From the NCBI GenBank assembly GCA_933228675.1, contig OW121744.1, forward strand, positions 95,131,264 to 95,195,263: a DNA stretch of 64,000 nucleotides, written 5' to 3'. Origin of the DNA: Stomorhina lunata (lineage: Eukaryota > Arthropoda > Insecta > Diptera > Rhiniidae). Both the position numbers and the translations under genes were made by a program. The notes under the pieces were generated by a model, which had not been told where the DNA came from, searched no databases, and saw nothing but the letters and a program-made list of their open reading frames with translations. The first letter of the stretch is position 1. Each line of letters begins with the position of its first letter. Below are positions 21,484-34,110 of the stretch, in pieces.

Positions 21484-23890
21484 CTATAGGGATATAATGG
21501 GATGTAGTTGTTGCCTATTATCTATAGCTACCAGGTAAAAACTGTGTCCAGTTCCAACCAATTCTGACCTGCTCTTGTTTCGTCCTGGTAACCTGAGCAA
21601 CCTAATTGAAGATGCGGTATAGAAGCCATGTGGGATTCAAGGCCAGGGATAATATGAGAGGGAGTATTTGGTATTTGGTCTAAGGGTCTAAAATAATTGT
21701 ATTTGCGGCATCTGTTCAAAATGTTAGTTGCTGGTGCAAGCGGGCGTTTGTCATGAAACGAGCGGCTCGCTATAAAAACGTGGCTTGTGTCTTTGGTCTC
21801 ATCTCATCTCAATGTTTTAAGCATGGAATGAAACAACATTACAGAATATACTACTTCAAGGGCTAATCAGGCGAGATATCCCCCTGCTACGGCAGGGGCA
21901 CAAGGACTTTAGAGGTGAATAATCTATGCAAGAACATTCTGATGAAAAAACCAATTCTATCCAAAGATATCGGACTATTAAGTAAGTGGCTAATAGCGAT
22001 CAAACTCAAGACAACAGATCGTAATTTAATAATTATCAATGTGTACGCTCAAACTGAAACTCAGTCTGAAAATGATAGAGATGATTTTACGACCCTCTCA
22101 GCAGTTGGATGAACTGCTGAGTATGAATGTACACAAGGTATTTTCAAGCAATACATGTTTGGAGCATTACATTGGTAAGCACGATGTCAGAGTAAGAAAA
22201 GATAACAGAGAAAGATTGATCGAGCTATGCTGTGAAAGGAAACTTGTTGTAGATGGCTGTATTTTTCCTCATAAAATAACTTGGAACAATAAACCAAATT
22301 GATCAATTCGAAGTGAAAATCGTCTTTACTTCATGTACGCTCGAGTCGCGGAGCAGATATAAAAAGCGACCACTAAATTGATCATATTTTGATCAATTCT
22401 AAGTGAAGATCATCATTACTTGATGTACGCTCGAGGCTCGGAGTAGATTACCATTTAGTAACATTAAAAGTAGCGGCTCTGAGATCTGATACGACAAAAG
22501 CCGACTGGAAAATTAATATAGGAAAATTTGAATTGGAAAGATATCGAAATAACTTTATTACTTCTATAGGGAATCAGCTTTCAGATGCTCTAAACAACAA
22601 CGACGATAGTTTTAACGAAATTTCTGGAAGTGTCATTCAGACGTGCAATGAGGTTCGTCAACAAACATTATGATTTAAAGATCATAAAGGGAAAATTTGG
22701 CTCTTTCAAACAACCTCGTTGAACAACGTAAAATTCTTAAAAATGTAATAATTAAAACGGAGATGTCGAAGTTCTCCGTACATCAGTTCTTGCTTAGAGA
22801 AAACCGTCCTTGTATTGATCTGGCAACGAAAATTCTGAACTTATTTCTGGCAATGTACGTGGATTTTAAATGTTGAAACCTACACAAGGGTAAATTGTGA
22901 AATCCGTTCGAAGTCACTACTGGAGTAAGGCAATGATGTATCTCGTCATCGATAATATAAAGCGCTTGCTTCGAATGTTAGACGCGGAATCCTTTAAACA
23001 ACTCGAGGACTTGGAATGTGCCAATGATGTATGTTTTTTAAGTCAAAGCTCAGACCACCTTTAAGAAAATACCAACGCTATCACTGTTGAATCTTGGGCA
23101 ATTGAACTGGAAATCAATTTTTCTAAGACAAAGATTATGCCTGGAGGCTATGCCTTAAATCCGTCAACCCACATCAATGAGGATAACAAGGTAATTGCAT
23201 GTGTGGGTAGCTGTAATTATCTTGGAAGTTTGGTATCTGCAAAAGTTGGCGCCGAGAAGGATATTAAATCGCATATTAACAAGGCAAAATCTGCAATTGG
23301 CATTCTCCGCTATTAGGAAATCTAGGTAAATATCAGGATTGGCTCGAATGTCGAGTCGATCAAGTATTATGGTTGCGAAACTTGCAAACGCACAAATGAT
23401 ATCGGTGAGTGCCTGCAAATCTTTGCAAACAAATGCTTACGGCAAATCCTTAGTATATGTTTGCCGAATTGACTAAGAACTGAAAATCTACTTAACGCTA
23501 CAAATCAAATCCCTGTTTCTATAATGGTATGTCAACGGAAATGGCGATGGATGGGCCACACACTTCGAAGGCCAAATACTAATATTGCTCGACAAGCGTT
23601 TGGTTGAAATCCACAGGGTGCACCTGCTAGAGCGTGGAGAAGGTGAATTGATGCGGAGTTGCAAGTAGCAAGCTATGGAACGACGTATGCCTAACATCTC
23701 GTAATAGAGTCTGATATAAATGGATTGTTGAGTCCCTATGATCCTCTGGAAGAGTAGAATAACCGAAGAAGAGATATGCGAGTATCTCACGATAAGAAAA
23801 AACTATCTTCCTACAGTGACTTTTAAATTTTGACAGATCAAAGCGATTATACTAGCTTTCCGCATCTTAATAAATACTATTATTATTCAA
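21484..23890 (+). mobile_element. RTE-like non-LTR retrotransposon, decayed long copy
   Basis: It extends from directly after the mariner right end to an AT-rich tail TAATAAATACTATTATTATT near 23868-23887. The first 400 bp (21484-21900) lack protein motifs and probably represent the 5' untranslated part; GGCGAGATATCCCCCTGCTA near 21871 looks like a conserved leader. The coding relic follows. RTE elements often end in short AT-rich repeats, consistent with this tail. Confidence 0.7.
21900..23760 (+). pseudogene. RTE-like ORF2 relic: endonuclease plus reverse transcriptase
   Basis: Endonuclease pieces: NLIIINVYAQTETQSENDRD (about 22023) and YIGKHDVRVRKDNRERLIEL followed by KLVVDGCIFPHKITW (about 22168-22287). 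Linker: VTLKVAALRSDTTKADWKIN (about 22460). RT pieces: a GATGATGTATGTTTT catalytic region (about 23021-23038, DDV), ESWAIELEINFSKTKIM (about 23090), NYLGSLVSAKVGAEKDIKSH (about 23215) and NKAKSAIGILRY. C-terminal: KYYGCETCK, RKWRWMGHTLRRPNTNIARQ (about 23534) and NPQGAPARAWRR (about 23610). Stops, frameshifts and a missing central RT segment (between about 22860 and 22930) leave it dead. Part of the endonuclease is locally duplicated (22300-22450). Confidence 0.85.
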
Positions 23891-24482
23891 TAACAAATGC
23901 AAATAATAATCAAAAAAGTTAACCTTAAAGCAAAAGGCAGAAAATTTCTCGTTGCCTACAAGAACTTGGTTTTTGTAGACCAAAACTTTTCAAATCTTAC
24001 ATCTTAACATCCACATGTACTCCTTCAAAAGCTGACTAAGGATGAGTCAACCAAAGTGAACTTATTTTTGAGAAAAATTAACTTCTGCGATGAGCCTATT
24101 TTTTGGCTGAAGTAGCAATTTGTCGGATTTGGAACTGTCTACATGTGATCCGATTACGTTTAATACAATCCGAGTTAGTTAATGACTATAATGGTTATCG
24201 AGCATAAGTCACAGTAGTCCTCATAGTTAACATCAGCCATGCCATTGACCAAATTTAGCCAGATTTAATGTCATTTATGACAATTTTATATTTTAGAAGA
24301 TAAGAATATCAAGGGCTTCCTAACTGTTGAAAGCTTAGAAGTTGGCTTATTTTTTTATGACCATCATCCTATTCACTACTTTCTTGCCCAGTTCCGTTTG
24401 TGGGTATTCGATTTGAACTTTTTGACTTAAACATTATTGGGAAATTTCTATCCGAATTTCACATGTATGCCGATAACTAAAT
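23891..24482. other. No gene recognised
   Basis: Unassigned AT-rich DNA between the RTE-like tail and the next DINE-1-like element. Confidence 0.5.
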
Positions 24483-25239
24483 TAAGAAGCTATAGTCGGT
24501 TAAGCCCGACTATACCATACCCTTCAATACTAAGGTCAAATATGGACCAACAATTTAACAAGTTTTCCTTAAGTCTTAGAGACATACATACACATACTAT
24601 GAGCTGTTTTTTTTTTAAATTTCGAGATTTATTTCATTTCTAACTAAGGGCCTAATATGGAAGCTAGGGTCAATTGTGGATCGATTGTTACCAAATTTTG
24701 GTTTTTTACAAAATATTTACCTGCACAAAGCTTAAGTAATCAAATGCATTTATCTTTATTTATTGTAATAAACGTTTTTGTGCTTTTATGTGTATATAAA
24801 CGTCTTTTGACAATGTGTCTTGTATGGGAGGTATGGTCAAATATAGGCCGATTCCTACAAAATTTGGTACACTGATTAAGCAATATTTGTGCTGAATATT
24901 ATTGAAATACAACTAAATTTGTGGCTGTTAAGGACCAAAAACTCTATTCCGGGAAGGCATCCCTATGGGAGGCACGCGAAATAGTAATCCGATTTCACCC
25001 AAAAGGAATAGAGATCGTCCATGGACCAAAATATGAGGCTGTGGCAAATTTCATCAAATTATCTTACATTGACAACCGGCCAGCCTGCCAGCCGGACGGA
25101 CATCGTTAAAACAACTCAGGGAGTGATTCTAAGTCGATTGGTATACCAAAAGGTGGGTATCAGACCAATATTTCTATGCATTACAAACATCAGCACAAAC
25201 CCAATATACCCTTTCCACCTATGGTGGTGAAGGGTATAA
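24483..25239 (-). mobile_element. DINE-1-like element, family 2, copy c
   Basis: Reverse-complement 3' hairpin CTATAGTCGGTTAAGCCCGA (the AACAAGTAAGAAAG tail is decayed), subterminal ATACCCTTCAATACT, and 5' end CCTATGGTGGTGAAGGGTAT. The microsatellite is reduced to CCAGCCTGCCAGCCGGACGG near 25078. It is more diverged than copies b, d and e. Confidence 0.8.
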
Positions 25240-26295
25240 TGACATCGTAAACGAGTATATAGTAATAGAAGATTAACACAAAAAGAAGCTTTACACAAGT
25301 TTAAGTTGAAGATCTTGCAGTCCTAGTTTAGGAGTTATCCAAGGCTTAGTATTAGACTTTAAAAACTTAATAGCAGGCTCACAAATTATTTTCTTTCCGT
25401 GTACTTTGCTTGACTTATTACCATTCTGTTTTCTTTATTATTAAGAATTTTCTTTCTTTCAAAAATAATAAAAAGAACTAAACATTTTATTATTGTTATT
25501 ATCATTACCTTATAATCGCTATTGCTATAGTTATTGTTTGTGGCCTAGTACTTCCAAGCTCTCATCTCTTTTGATCGGTGTTTAAGCTTTACCTTTAAAG
25601 TGTATTTATGTAAAACCTCTACCACAACCAAAACTCTGCCAACTATAACTATTGTATGGTATAAGTTTAGTTGTTTGTTAAAATTCGCAGTAATTTATCG
25701 CACGCATTTTGCATTTGTAATTCATAGTGACTTCTGATTAATTTTACTCTGTTTTCCACTCTATTCTGTTAATGCCAGCCAGCCTTAGCCAGGCTTCATT
25801 CGTTCGTTCGGTTGTTGGTGTATCTTTTGGCTAACATAAGCATAAGGCAAAAGAAGAACAAGAAGAAAGACTTGACTGGTTGTTGTTGTTGGGTTTTATT
25901 TGTAGGATCTCTGCTTTGAGTTTACCTCGATGACGACGAAGAGGATGATGATGATGACGACGATGGCGATGAGTACATAGTTGACTTAGTTATCTAGCGA
26001 AGCAAATGAAAGCCAAAGCTATGAAGGCATACGAGTAAGGGTTCTAAATGTTTGGACAAGTATCTAAGCAAAAGTACTAAAGCTTTTGCGGCTTTTACTT
26101 TGTGATTGAGAGTAAATGGTGGTGGCTAAGATGGGTTGGATTTTCATTCTGTATTTTGTTGGCTTTTCATTTTGTCGTTTTTCTGCGGGTTTATGTTAAT
26201 ATTATTCTCACTTACTTGATAGTTTTGCTAGAGAATTAAGTAAAAGCGGGAAACAGTGGAGGAGAATTGATTAGAGATAGTTTTGTAATAAAAAA
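25240..26295. other. No gene; spacer with simple repeats
   Basis: AT-rich with more complex patches. Includes an acidic-codon-like triplet run GATGATGATGATGACGACGA at about 25946-25965 and GTTGTTGTTGTTGGG near 25881. No repeat family or frame recognised; reads like intron DNA. Confidence 0.5.
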
Positions 26296-28790
26296 AAAAT
26301 TTGTAGAAATATGTTATAAAAAAAAATTTTTATGCAAAACTGTTATAACTGAAAAATTATTAACAGAATTTTTAATATCAAAAAAAATTCTTTTGAAAAT
26401 TTAAATAATTGAAAAAAATTATAATCGAATTATGAAAAATTTTCTATAAAAAATTGCAATAAACAAAAAAAAATTCAATAGAAAATTGTAATAAATGAAA
26501 AATTTTCTACAGAAAATTTTAATAAATGAAAAATTTTCTATAGCAAATTTTAATAAATGAAAAATTTTCTATAGCAAATTTTAATAAATGAAAAATTTTC
26601 TATAGAAAATTTTAATAAATGAAAAATTTTCTATAGAAAATTTTAATAAATGAAAAATTTTCTATAGAAAATTTTAATAAGCGAAAAATTTTCTATAGAA
26701 AATTTTAATAAGCAAAAAATTTTTTATAGAAAATTTTAATAAGCGAAAAATTTTCTATAGAAAATTTTAATAAGCGAAAAATTTTCTATAGAAAATTTTA
26801 ATAAGCGAAAAATTTTCTATAGAAAATTTTATTAAACGAAAAATTTTCTATAGCAAATTTAAAAAAACGAAAATTTTTCTATAGAAAATTTTAATAAACG
26901 AAAAATTTTCTAAAGAAAATTTTAATAAATGAAAAATTTTCTATAGAAAATTTTAATAAATGAAAAATTTTCTATAGAAAATTTTAATATATGAAAAATT
27001 TTCTACAGAAAATTTTAATAAATTAAATTATAATTGAAAAATTATTAACGGAATTTTCATAATCGAAAAAATATCTTTAGAAAATTTAAATAATCAAAAA
27101 ACTTTATATAGAAAATTTTAATAAGAAACAAATTTTCTATAGAAAATTTTAATAAACGAAAAATTTTCTATAGAAAATTTTAATAAACGAAAAATTTTCT
27201 ATAGAAAATTTTAATAAACGAAAAATTTTCTATATAAAATTTTAATAAACGAAAAATTTTCTATAGAAAATTTTAATAAACGAAAAATTTTCCATAGAAA
27301 ATTTTAATAAACGAAAACCTTTCTATAGAAAATTTTAATAAACGAAAAATTTTCTATAGAAAATTTTAATAAACGAAAAATTTTCTATAGAAAATTTTAA
27401 TAAACGAAAAATTTTCTATAGAAAATTTTAATAAACGAAAAATTTTCTATAGAAAATGTTAATAAACGAAAAATTTTCTATAGAAAATTTTACTAAACGA
27501 AAAATTTTCTATAGAAAATTTTAATAAACGAAAAATTTTCTATAGAAAATTTTAATAAACGAAAAATTTTCTATAGAAAATTTTAATAAACGAAAAATTT
27601 TCTATAGAAAATTTTAATAAACGAAAAATTTTCTATAGAAAATTTTAAGAAACGAAAAATTTTCTATAGAAAATTTTAATAACCAAAAATTTTCTATAGA
27701 AAATTTTAATAAACGAAAAATTTTCTATAGACAATTTTAATAAACGAAAAATTTTCTATAGAAAATTTTAACAAACGAAAAATTTTCTATAGAAAATTTT
27801 AATAAACGAAAAATTTTCTATAGAAAATTTTAATAAACGAAAAATTTTCTATAGAAAATTTTAATGAACGAAAAATTTTCTATAGAAAATTTTAAGAAAC
27901 GAAAAATGTTCTATAGAAAATTTTAATAAACGAAAAATTTTCTATAGAAAATTTTAATAACCAAAAATTTTCTATAGAAAATTTTAATAAACGAAAAATT
28001 TTCTATAGAAAATTTAAAAAAACGAAAAATTTTCTATAGAAAATTTTAATAAACGAAAAATTTTCTTTAGAAAATTTTAATAAACGAAAAATTTTCTATA
28101 GAAAATTTTAATAAACGAAAAATTTTCTATAGAAAATTTTAATAAACGAAAAATTTTCTATAGAAAATTTAAAAAAACGAAAAATTTTCTATAGAAAATT
28201 TTAAGAAACGAAAAATTTTCTATAGAAAATTTTAATAACCAAAAATTTTCTATAGAAAATTTTAATACACGAAAAATTTTCTATAGACAATTTTAATAAA
28301 CGAAAAATTTTCTATAGAAAATTTTAACAAACGAAAAATTTTCTATAGAAAAATTTAATAAACGAAAAATTTTCTATAGAAAATTTTAATAAACGAAAAA
28401 TTTTCTATAGAAAATTTTAATAAACGAAAAATTTTCTATAGAAAATTTTAAGAAACGAAAAATGTTCTATAGAAAATTTTAAGAAACGAAAAATTTTCTA
28501 TAGAAAATTTTAATAAACGAAAAATTTTCTATAGAAAATTTTAATAAACGAAAAATTTTCTATAGAAATTTTTAATAAACGAAAAATTTTCCATAGAAAA
28601 TTTTAATAAACGTAAACTTTTCTATAGAAAATTTTAATAAACGAAAAGGAAAAATTTTCTATAGAAAATTTTAATAAACGAAAAATTTTCTATAGAAAAT
28701 TTTAATAAACGAAAAATTTTCTATGCAAAATTTTAATAAACATTTTCAATAGAAAACTTCCAGATTTAAACCATTTGCCATAGAAAACTG
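26296..28790. repeat. CTATAG-palindrome tandem array 2a (31-bp units)
   Basis: About 70 units of AAAATTTTCTATAGAAAATT plus TTAATAAACGA, period 31 bp. The first few hundred bases have linkers AATAAATGA and AATAAGCGA before AATAAACGA takes over (from about 27120). Occasional variants recur in the same order (AACCAAAAATTTTC, AAGAAACG, GTTCTATAG; around 27640-27960 and 28200-28500), which suggests a segmental duplication of several hundred bases within the array. Confidence 0.95.
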
Positions 28791-29852
28791 TTATAATAAA
28801 ATAATTTTTGGTAGAAAATTAAACAGGTTTCTTTAGAAGACTATTTTAAGAAAACTGTTATAGTCGAATAATATTGTATAGAAGACATTTATAATCTTAA
28901 AATTAACTGTAGAAATTGAACAATTTTCTATAGTAAACTGTTATAATCGAACAACTTTATAGAAAAAACTGTTATAATCGGATAACTTTAAAAAAAAAAA
29001 ATATATAATAAAACAATTTTCTATAAAAAACTGTTATCATCGAACAATTTTCTATAGAAAATTGTAATAATCGAACAACTTTATAGAAAAAACTGTTATA
29101 ATAGAATAATTTTCTTAAAAAAAATTATATAACTAAACAATTTTCTATAGAAAACTGTTATAATCGAACAATTTTCTATAGAAAACGGTTATAATCGAAC
29201 AGTTTTCTATATAAAACTGTTATAATCGAACAGTTTTCTATGGAAAACTGTTATAACCGATAATTTTTTTTAAAAAACTGATAAATTCGAAGAATTATTT
29301 ATAGAAAACTGTTATAATTGAAAATTTTTCTGTATAAAACTGTTATAGTCAAACAATTTTCCATAAAAAACTGTTATAATCGAAAAATTTTTTTAGAGAA
29401 CCGTTATAATGGAATAATTTTAATTGGAGAACTGTTATACTCGATTAGTCTTTTGCAGAAAACTGTTATAACAGAACAATTTTCCATATAAAACTGTTAT
29501 AATCAAACAATTTTCTATATAAAACTGTTATAATCGTACAATATTCTATGGAAAACTGTTATAATCCAACAGTTTTCTATAGAAAACTGTTATAATCGAT
29601 TATTTTTTCAGAAAACTGATAAGTTCGAACAATTATTTATATAAAACTGTTATAAATGAAAATATTTCTTTATAAAACTTTTAAAATCAAACAATTTTCC
29701 ATAAAAAACTGTTATAATGGAATAATTTTTATTGGAGAAGTGTTATAATCAATTTGTCTTCTGCAGAAAACTGTTATAATTGAATATTTTTTATTGAAAA
29801 ACTGTTATAATCGAACATTTAAAAAAAAACTGTTATAATCGAACAATTGTGT
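28791..29852 (+). repeat. CTATAG-palindrome tandem array 2b (AACTGTTATAATCGAACA linker)
   Basis: Units of AATTTTCTATAGAAAACTG plus TTATAATCGAAC, near 31 bp. More divergent than array 2a: many cores have become TTTTTATAGA, TCCATA or lost the CTATAG. It directly follows array 2a. Confidence 0.9.
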
Positions 29853-31659
29853 GCCTTTATTTTAATACCCTTGACTGTTTTATACTCCATGTTAAATATG
29901 TCGCCTTTTATATGGATGACGATGAGCCAGGATGATATAAAATGCACAAGAGGTACTTTCTTTGTGCAAAATGTGCAAATAATTTATATTTTATAGAACC
30001 CGTAATAGTTCCTGTTAAATTTGTAATACTCAGTCAGTCACTCACTATCTCACTTATTCGTGTACTTTGTCGTTTTATTTTATTATTTCACTATTTTCTT
30101 TTTTTCTGTTTTTATGCTGTCGTCTTTTTCCCAAAAGGTTTTAAGTGTTTGACTAATTGCGTTCATTTCCACAGAAATTTAAAACGTTTTGAGGATTGTA
30201 CCACTTACGAGTACATCGTAAACTTTACAGGTGAAGTGTGTTTGTGCTTGTATCTCAGAGTTTCGTAATAAATATCAGTATGCGCATTTTAAAACGCGTT
30301 ATAATTCTATATTTTATTTAGATTTTGTTGGTCATTACATGATGTTTATTTCAGTATTTTTTTTTTTTGTCTTTCGCTTCTAAAGTTGAGGTTTGTAAAC
30401 GTTTTCAGTTGAGCATGTAAATCGTGTTTTATGTAGAACCCAGTGGGAAAAATATGCGGGTTCGAGATATGCTATAAAATGATTTTGTTGATAAAAGGAC
30501 TAACACTTATGTAGGGTTCATATAACTCAAGCGTCTGACGATTGAGTGAAATTTACATGTATTTTGTTTTTGTTACAACAACAAAACACATGTAAATTTC
30601 ACTCAATCGTCAGACGCTGCAGTTATATGAAACCTACATTAGATTCAAAACTTTTTTCTTTTAATTTCTATAATAATGTTTTAAAGAAAATTTCTTAAAG
30701 CGGACCTTTTGGAAGACCTTCAGAAGAATAAATTTTAGAAGGTCATTTCAAGTAATCGATTATTTTGAATTATAACTTTAGAAGAAAAATTAAAGTTGTT
30801 TTTAAAGTAATCTAAGAAAAGACAGAAGACTTTACGATTTTTCCCCCTGGGGTCTTACTTTTTAGTTGTATATGTGTTAGAGCATTAATATTGTGGCAAC
30901 ATGATTTGTTATTTAATGATTCTAGCGGTTTTTAACTAGATGATTTATATGACAAGATATTTGTCACTTCTATAGTCAGACATAGGTAGTCGTAGTCACG
31001 GTAATATGGTATTAAATCTACATGCTCGAACAACATTCGTAAATAGTACATTTAAAAGATTTTATCCATGTTCCTCTAGCCATTGAGGAAAATAGATCTC
31101 ACACATCAGCCAAAAAAAAAAAAAAAAAACGAAGAAAACCTATAAAAAAAAGTTAAACTTAATTTTTTATGTGGTTTCTGGCTTGAATTTTCTACTTCAA
31201 CTCTTTAACGCATTTCAACCAACTCCATCCATATTTACGTGATAATGATAGTGTAAAGTGATATATTGAGGACAATATTTTTTTCGGTTTTTCGTATCGA
31301 ATGATGATGGCAAACGTATGTTCTGAGAAAAATTATTTATTCCCACTAATAAAAGGTTACAAAATGTGCATAAGTTTCAATATAATTTTTATAGTTATTC
31401 TTTACATATAATTAAAGGAAATTTCTAAATCACGTCTTCGGTTTGGTTTAAGCGTAAAATCTTAGACATTTAATCATTTCGAAAGCATTTGAAAAGTGTT
31501 AGAAAATTATAGAGAAATTTTAAAGTAATTGAAAAGAAAACTAATAGTTATTTCATGTTTAACAAATAATTAAGATTTATATCAAATGGGGAAAGAGAAA
31601 TGGGCCAGAACGTGTTAGAATTTAGAGATTTTTTTTGGGACCAAATGCAGGTGTTAGTA
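29853..31659. other. No gene; unique DNA with a foldback MITE
   Basis: Apart from the foldback element at 30510-30638, this stretch is AT-rich non-repetitive DNA. A 108-codon open frame at 29942-30268 is hydrophobic and without a recognisable domain, so I do not call it a gene. Confidence 0.5.
30507..30641. mobile_element. 129-bp foldback MITE with TTA target duplication
   Basis: The element 30510-30638 is almost entirely a palindrome with arms of about 64 bp (TGTAGGGTTCATATAACTCA... pairing with ...TATATGAAACCTACA), including a perfectly paired core AGCGTCTGACGATTGAGTGA. TTA is present on both sides (30507-30509 and 30639-30641). A 3-bp TTA/TWA duplication is typical of PIF/Harbinger MITEs, but the termini do not resemble the Harbinger relic at 17.08 kb, so the superfamily is tentative. 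Confidence 0.82.
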
Positions 31660-34110
31660 GAGCAACTTTTTAAAGAAAACTGTTATAATAAAATTAAGTA
31701 AACATTTATAATCGAAAAATTTTCAAAAGCATGTGTGTTTATTGAAAACTGTTAAATACGAACAATTTTCAATAGAAAACTTTAATATTCGAAGAATTTT
31801 CTTTAGAATCGAACAATTTTCTATAGAAAACTGTTATAATCGAACAATTTTCCATAGAAAACTGTTAGAATCGAACAATTTTCTATAGAAACTGTTATAA
31901 TCGAACAATTTTAAATAGAAAACTGTTATAATCGAGCAACATTCTATAGAAAACTGTTATAATCGAGCAACATTCTATAGAAAACTGTTATAATCGAACA
32001 ATTTTCCATAGGGAACTGTTATAATCAAACAATTTTCCATACAAAACTGTTATAATCGAACAAGAATTTTCTTTAAAATCAAATAATTTTTTTTATAGAA
32101 AACTGTTAGAATCAAACAATTTTCTATAGAAAACTGTTATATTTGAACACTTGCCGATAGAAAACTTTTATAGTCGAACAATTTTCTATAGAAAACTGTT
32201 AAAATTGAACAATTTTCTATATAAAACTGTTATATTCGAACAATTTTCTATAGAAAACTGTTACAATTTAACAATTTTCTATAGAAAACTGTTATAATCA
32301 AACATTTTTCTATAGATAACTGTTATAATCAAAAAATTTTCTATCGAAAACTGTTATAATCTATAGAAAACTGTTATACTGTTATAATTAAACGATTTTC
32401 TATAAAAACTATTATAATCGAACATTTTTCTATAGAAAACTGTCATCATAGAACAATTTTCTATAGAAAACTGTTATAATCTAACAATTTGCTATAGAAA
32501 ACTGTTATAATCGAACAATTTACTATAGAAAACTGTTATAATTGAACATTTTCTGTCGAATACTGTTATAATCGAACAATATGCTATAAAAAATTGTTAT
32601 AATCGAACAATTTTCAATCGAAAACTGTTATAATCGAACAATTTTCTATAGAAAACTGTTATAATTGAACAACTTTCAATAGAAAACTGTTATAATCGAA
32701 TAATTTTCTATAGAAAACGGTTATAATCGAACAATTTTCTATAGAAAACTGTTAAAATTGAAAAATTTTCTAAATAAAACTGTTATAATTTTCTATAGAA
32801 AACTGTTACAATCGAAAAATTTTCTATAGAAAAATGTCATAATCAAACATTTTTCTATAGATAACTGTTATAATCAAAAAATTTTCTATAGAAAACTGTT
32901 ATAATCTATAGAAAACTGTTATAATTGAACGATTTTCTTTAAAAAACTATTATAATCGAACAATTTTCTATAGAAAACTGTTATAATCGAACAATTTTCT
33001 ATAGAAAACTGTTATAATTGAACAATTTTCTATAGAAAACTGTTATAGTTGAACAATTTTCTATAAGAAGCTGTTATAATCGAACAACTTTTTTACACAA
33101 ATCTGTTAAAATTGAACAATTTGCTATAGAAAACTGTTATTATCGAACAAATTGTTCGATTATAACAATTTTCTACAGAAAAATTTTATAATCAAACATT
33201 TTTCTATAGATAGCTGTTATAATGAAAAAATTTTCTATAGAAAACTGTTATAATCTATAGAAAACTGTTATAATTAAACGATTTTCTATAAAAAAAAACT
33301 GTTATAATCGAACATTTTTCTACAGAAATCGTTTATAATCGAACAATTTTCTATAGAAAACTGTTATAATTTAACAATTTCCTATAGAAAACTATTATAA
33401 CCGATCAATTTTCTATTGAAAACTGTTATAATCGAAGAATTTTCTATCGAGAACTATTATAATCGAACAATTTTCTATAGAACAGTTTTATAATCGAACA
33501 ATTTTCCATTAAAAACTGTTATAATCGAACAACTGTCTATAAAAAACTGTTATAATCGAACAATTTTCTGTATAAAACTGTTATATTCGAACATTTTTCT
33601 ACAGAAAACGTTTATAATCGAACAATTTTCTATAGAAAACTGTTATAAACGAACAATTTCCTATAGAAAACTGTTATAAAGGAACAATTTTCTATAGAAA
33701 ACTGTTATAATCAAATAATTTTAAATAGAAAACTTTTATAATCAAAACATTTTCTATCGAAAACTTTTTTAATCAAACAATTTTCTATAGAAAACTGTTA
33801 TAATTGAACGATTTTCTGTAGAAAACTGTTATAATTGAACAATTTTTTACAAAAAAAAAACTGTATCAATCTAAGAAATTTTTGTAGAAAACCATTTTCT
33901 ATAGAAAACTGTTACATTTGAATGACTTTCTTTAGTTTTTTACAGAAAACTGTTAAGATCGAACAATTTTCTTTAGAAAACTGTTATATTTGAATACTTG
34001 TCGCTAGAAAACTTTTTTAATAGAAACATTTAGATCGAAAATTATATAATCGAACATTTTTCTATAGAAAACTATTATAATAGAACAACTTTGAATACAA
34101 AGCTTTTACT
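31660..34110 (+). repeat. CTATAG-palindrome tandem array 3 (GTTATAATCGAAC linker)
   Basis: About 75 units of CAATTTTCTATAGAAAACTG plus TTATAATCGAA, period close to 31 bp, same orientation and type as array 2b. Short units of about 22 bp (AATCTATAGAAAACTGTTAT) occur near 32370, 32910 and 33250, each preceded by a unit with CATTTTTCTATAGATA, indicating a larger repeated block of roughly 350-550 bp. A few degraded units continue to about 34330. Confidence 0.93.

Noticed and set aside
29942..30268. 108-codon frame with several Cys
   Set aside because: No recognisable family. Composition fits T-rich chance translation.
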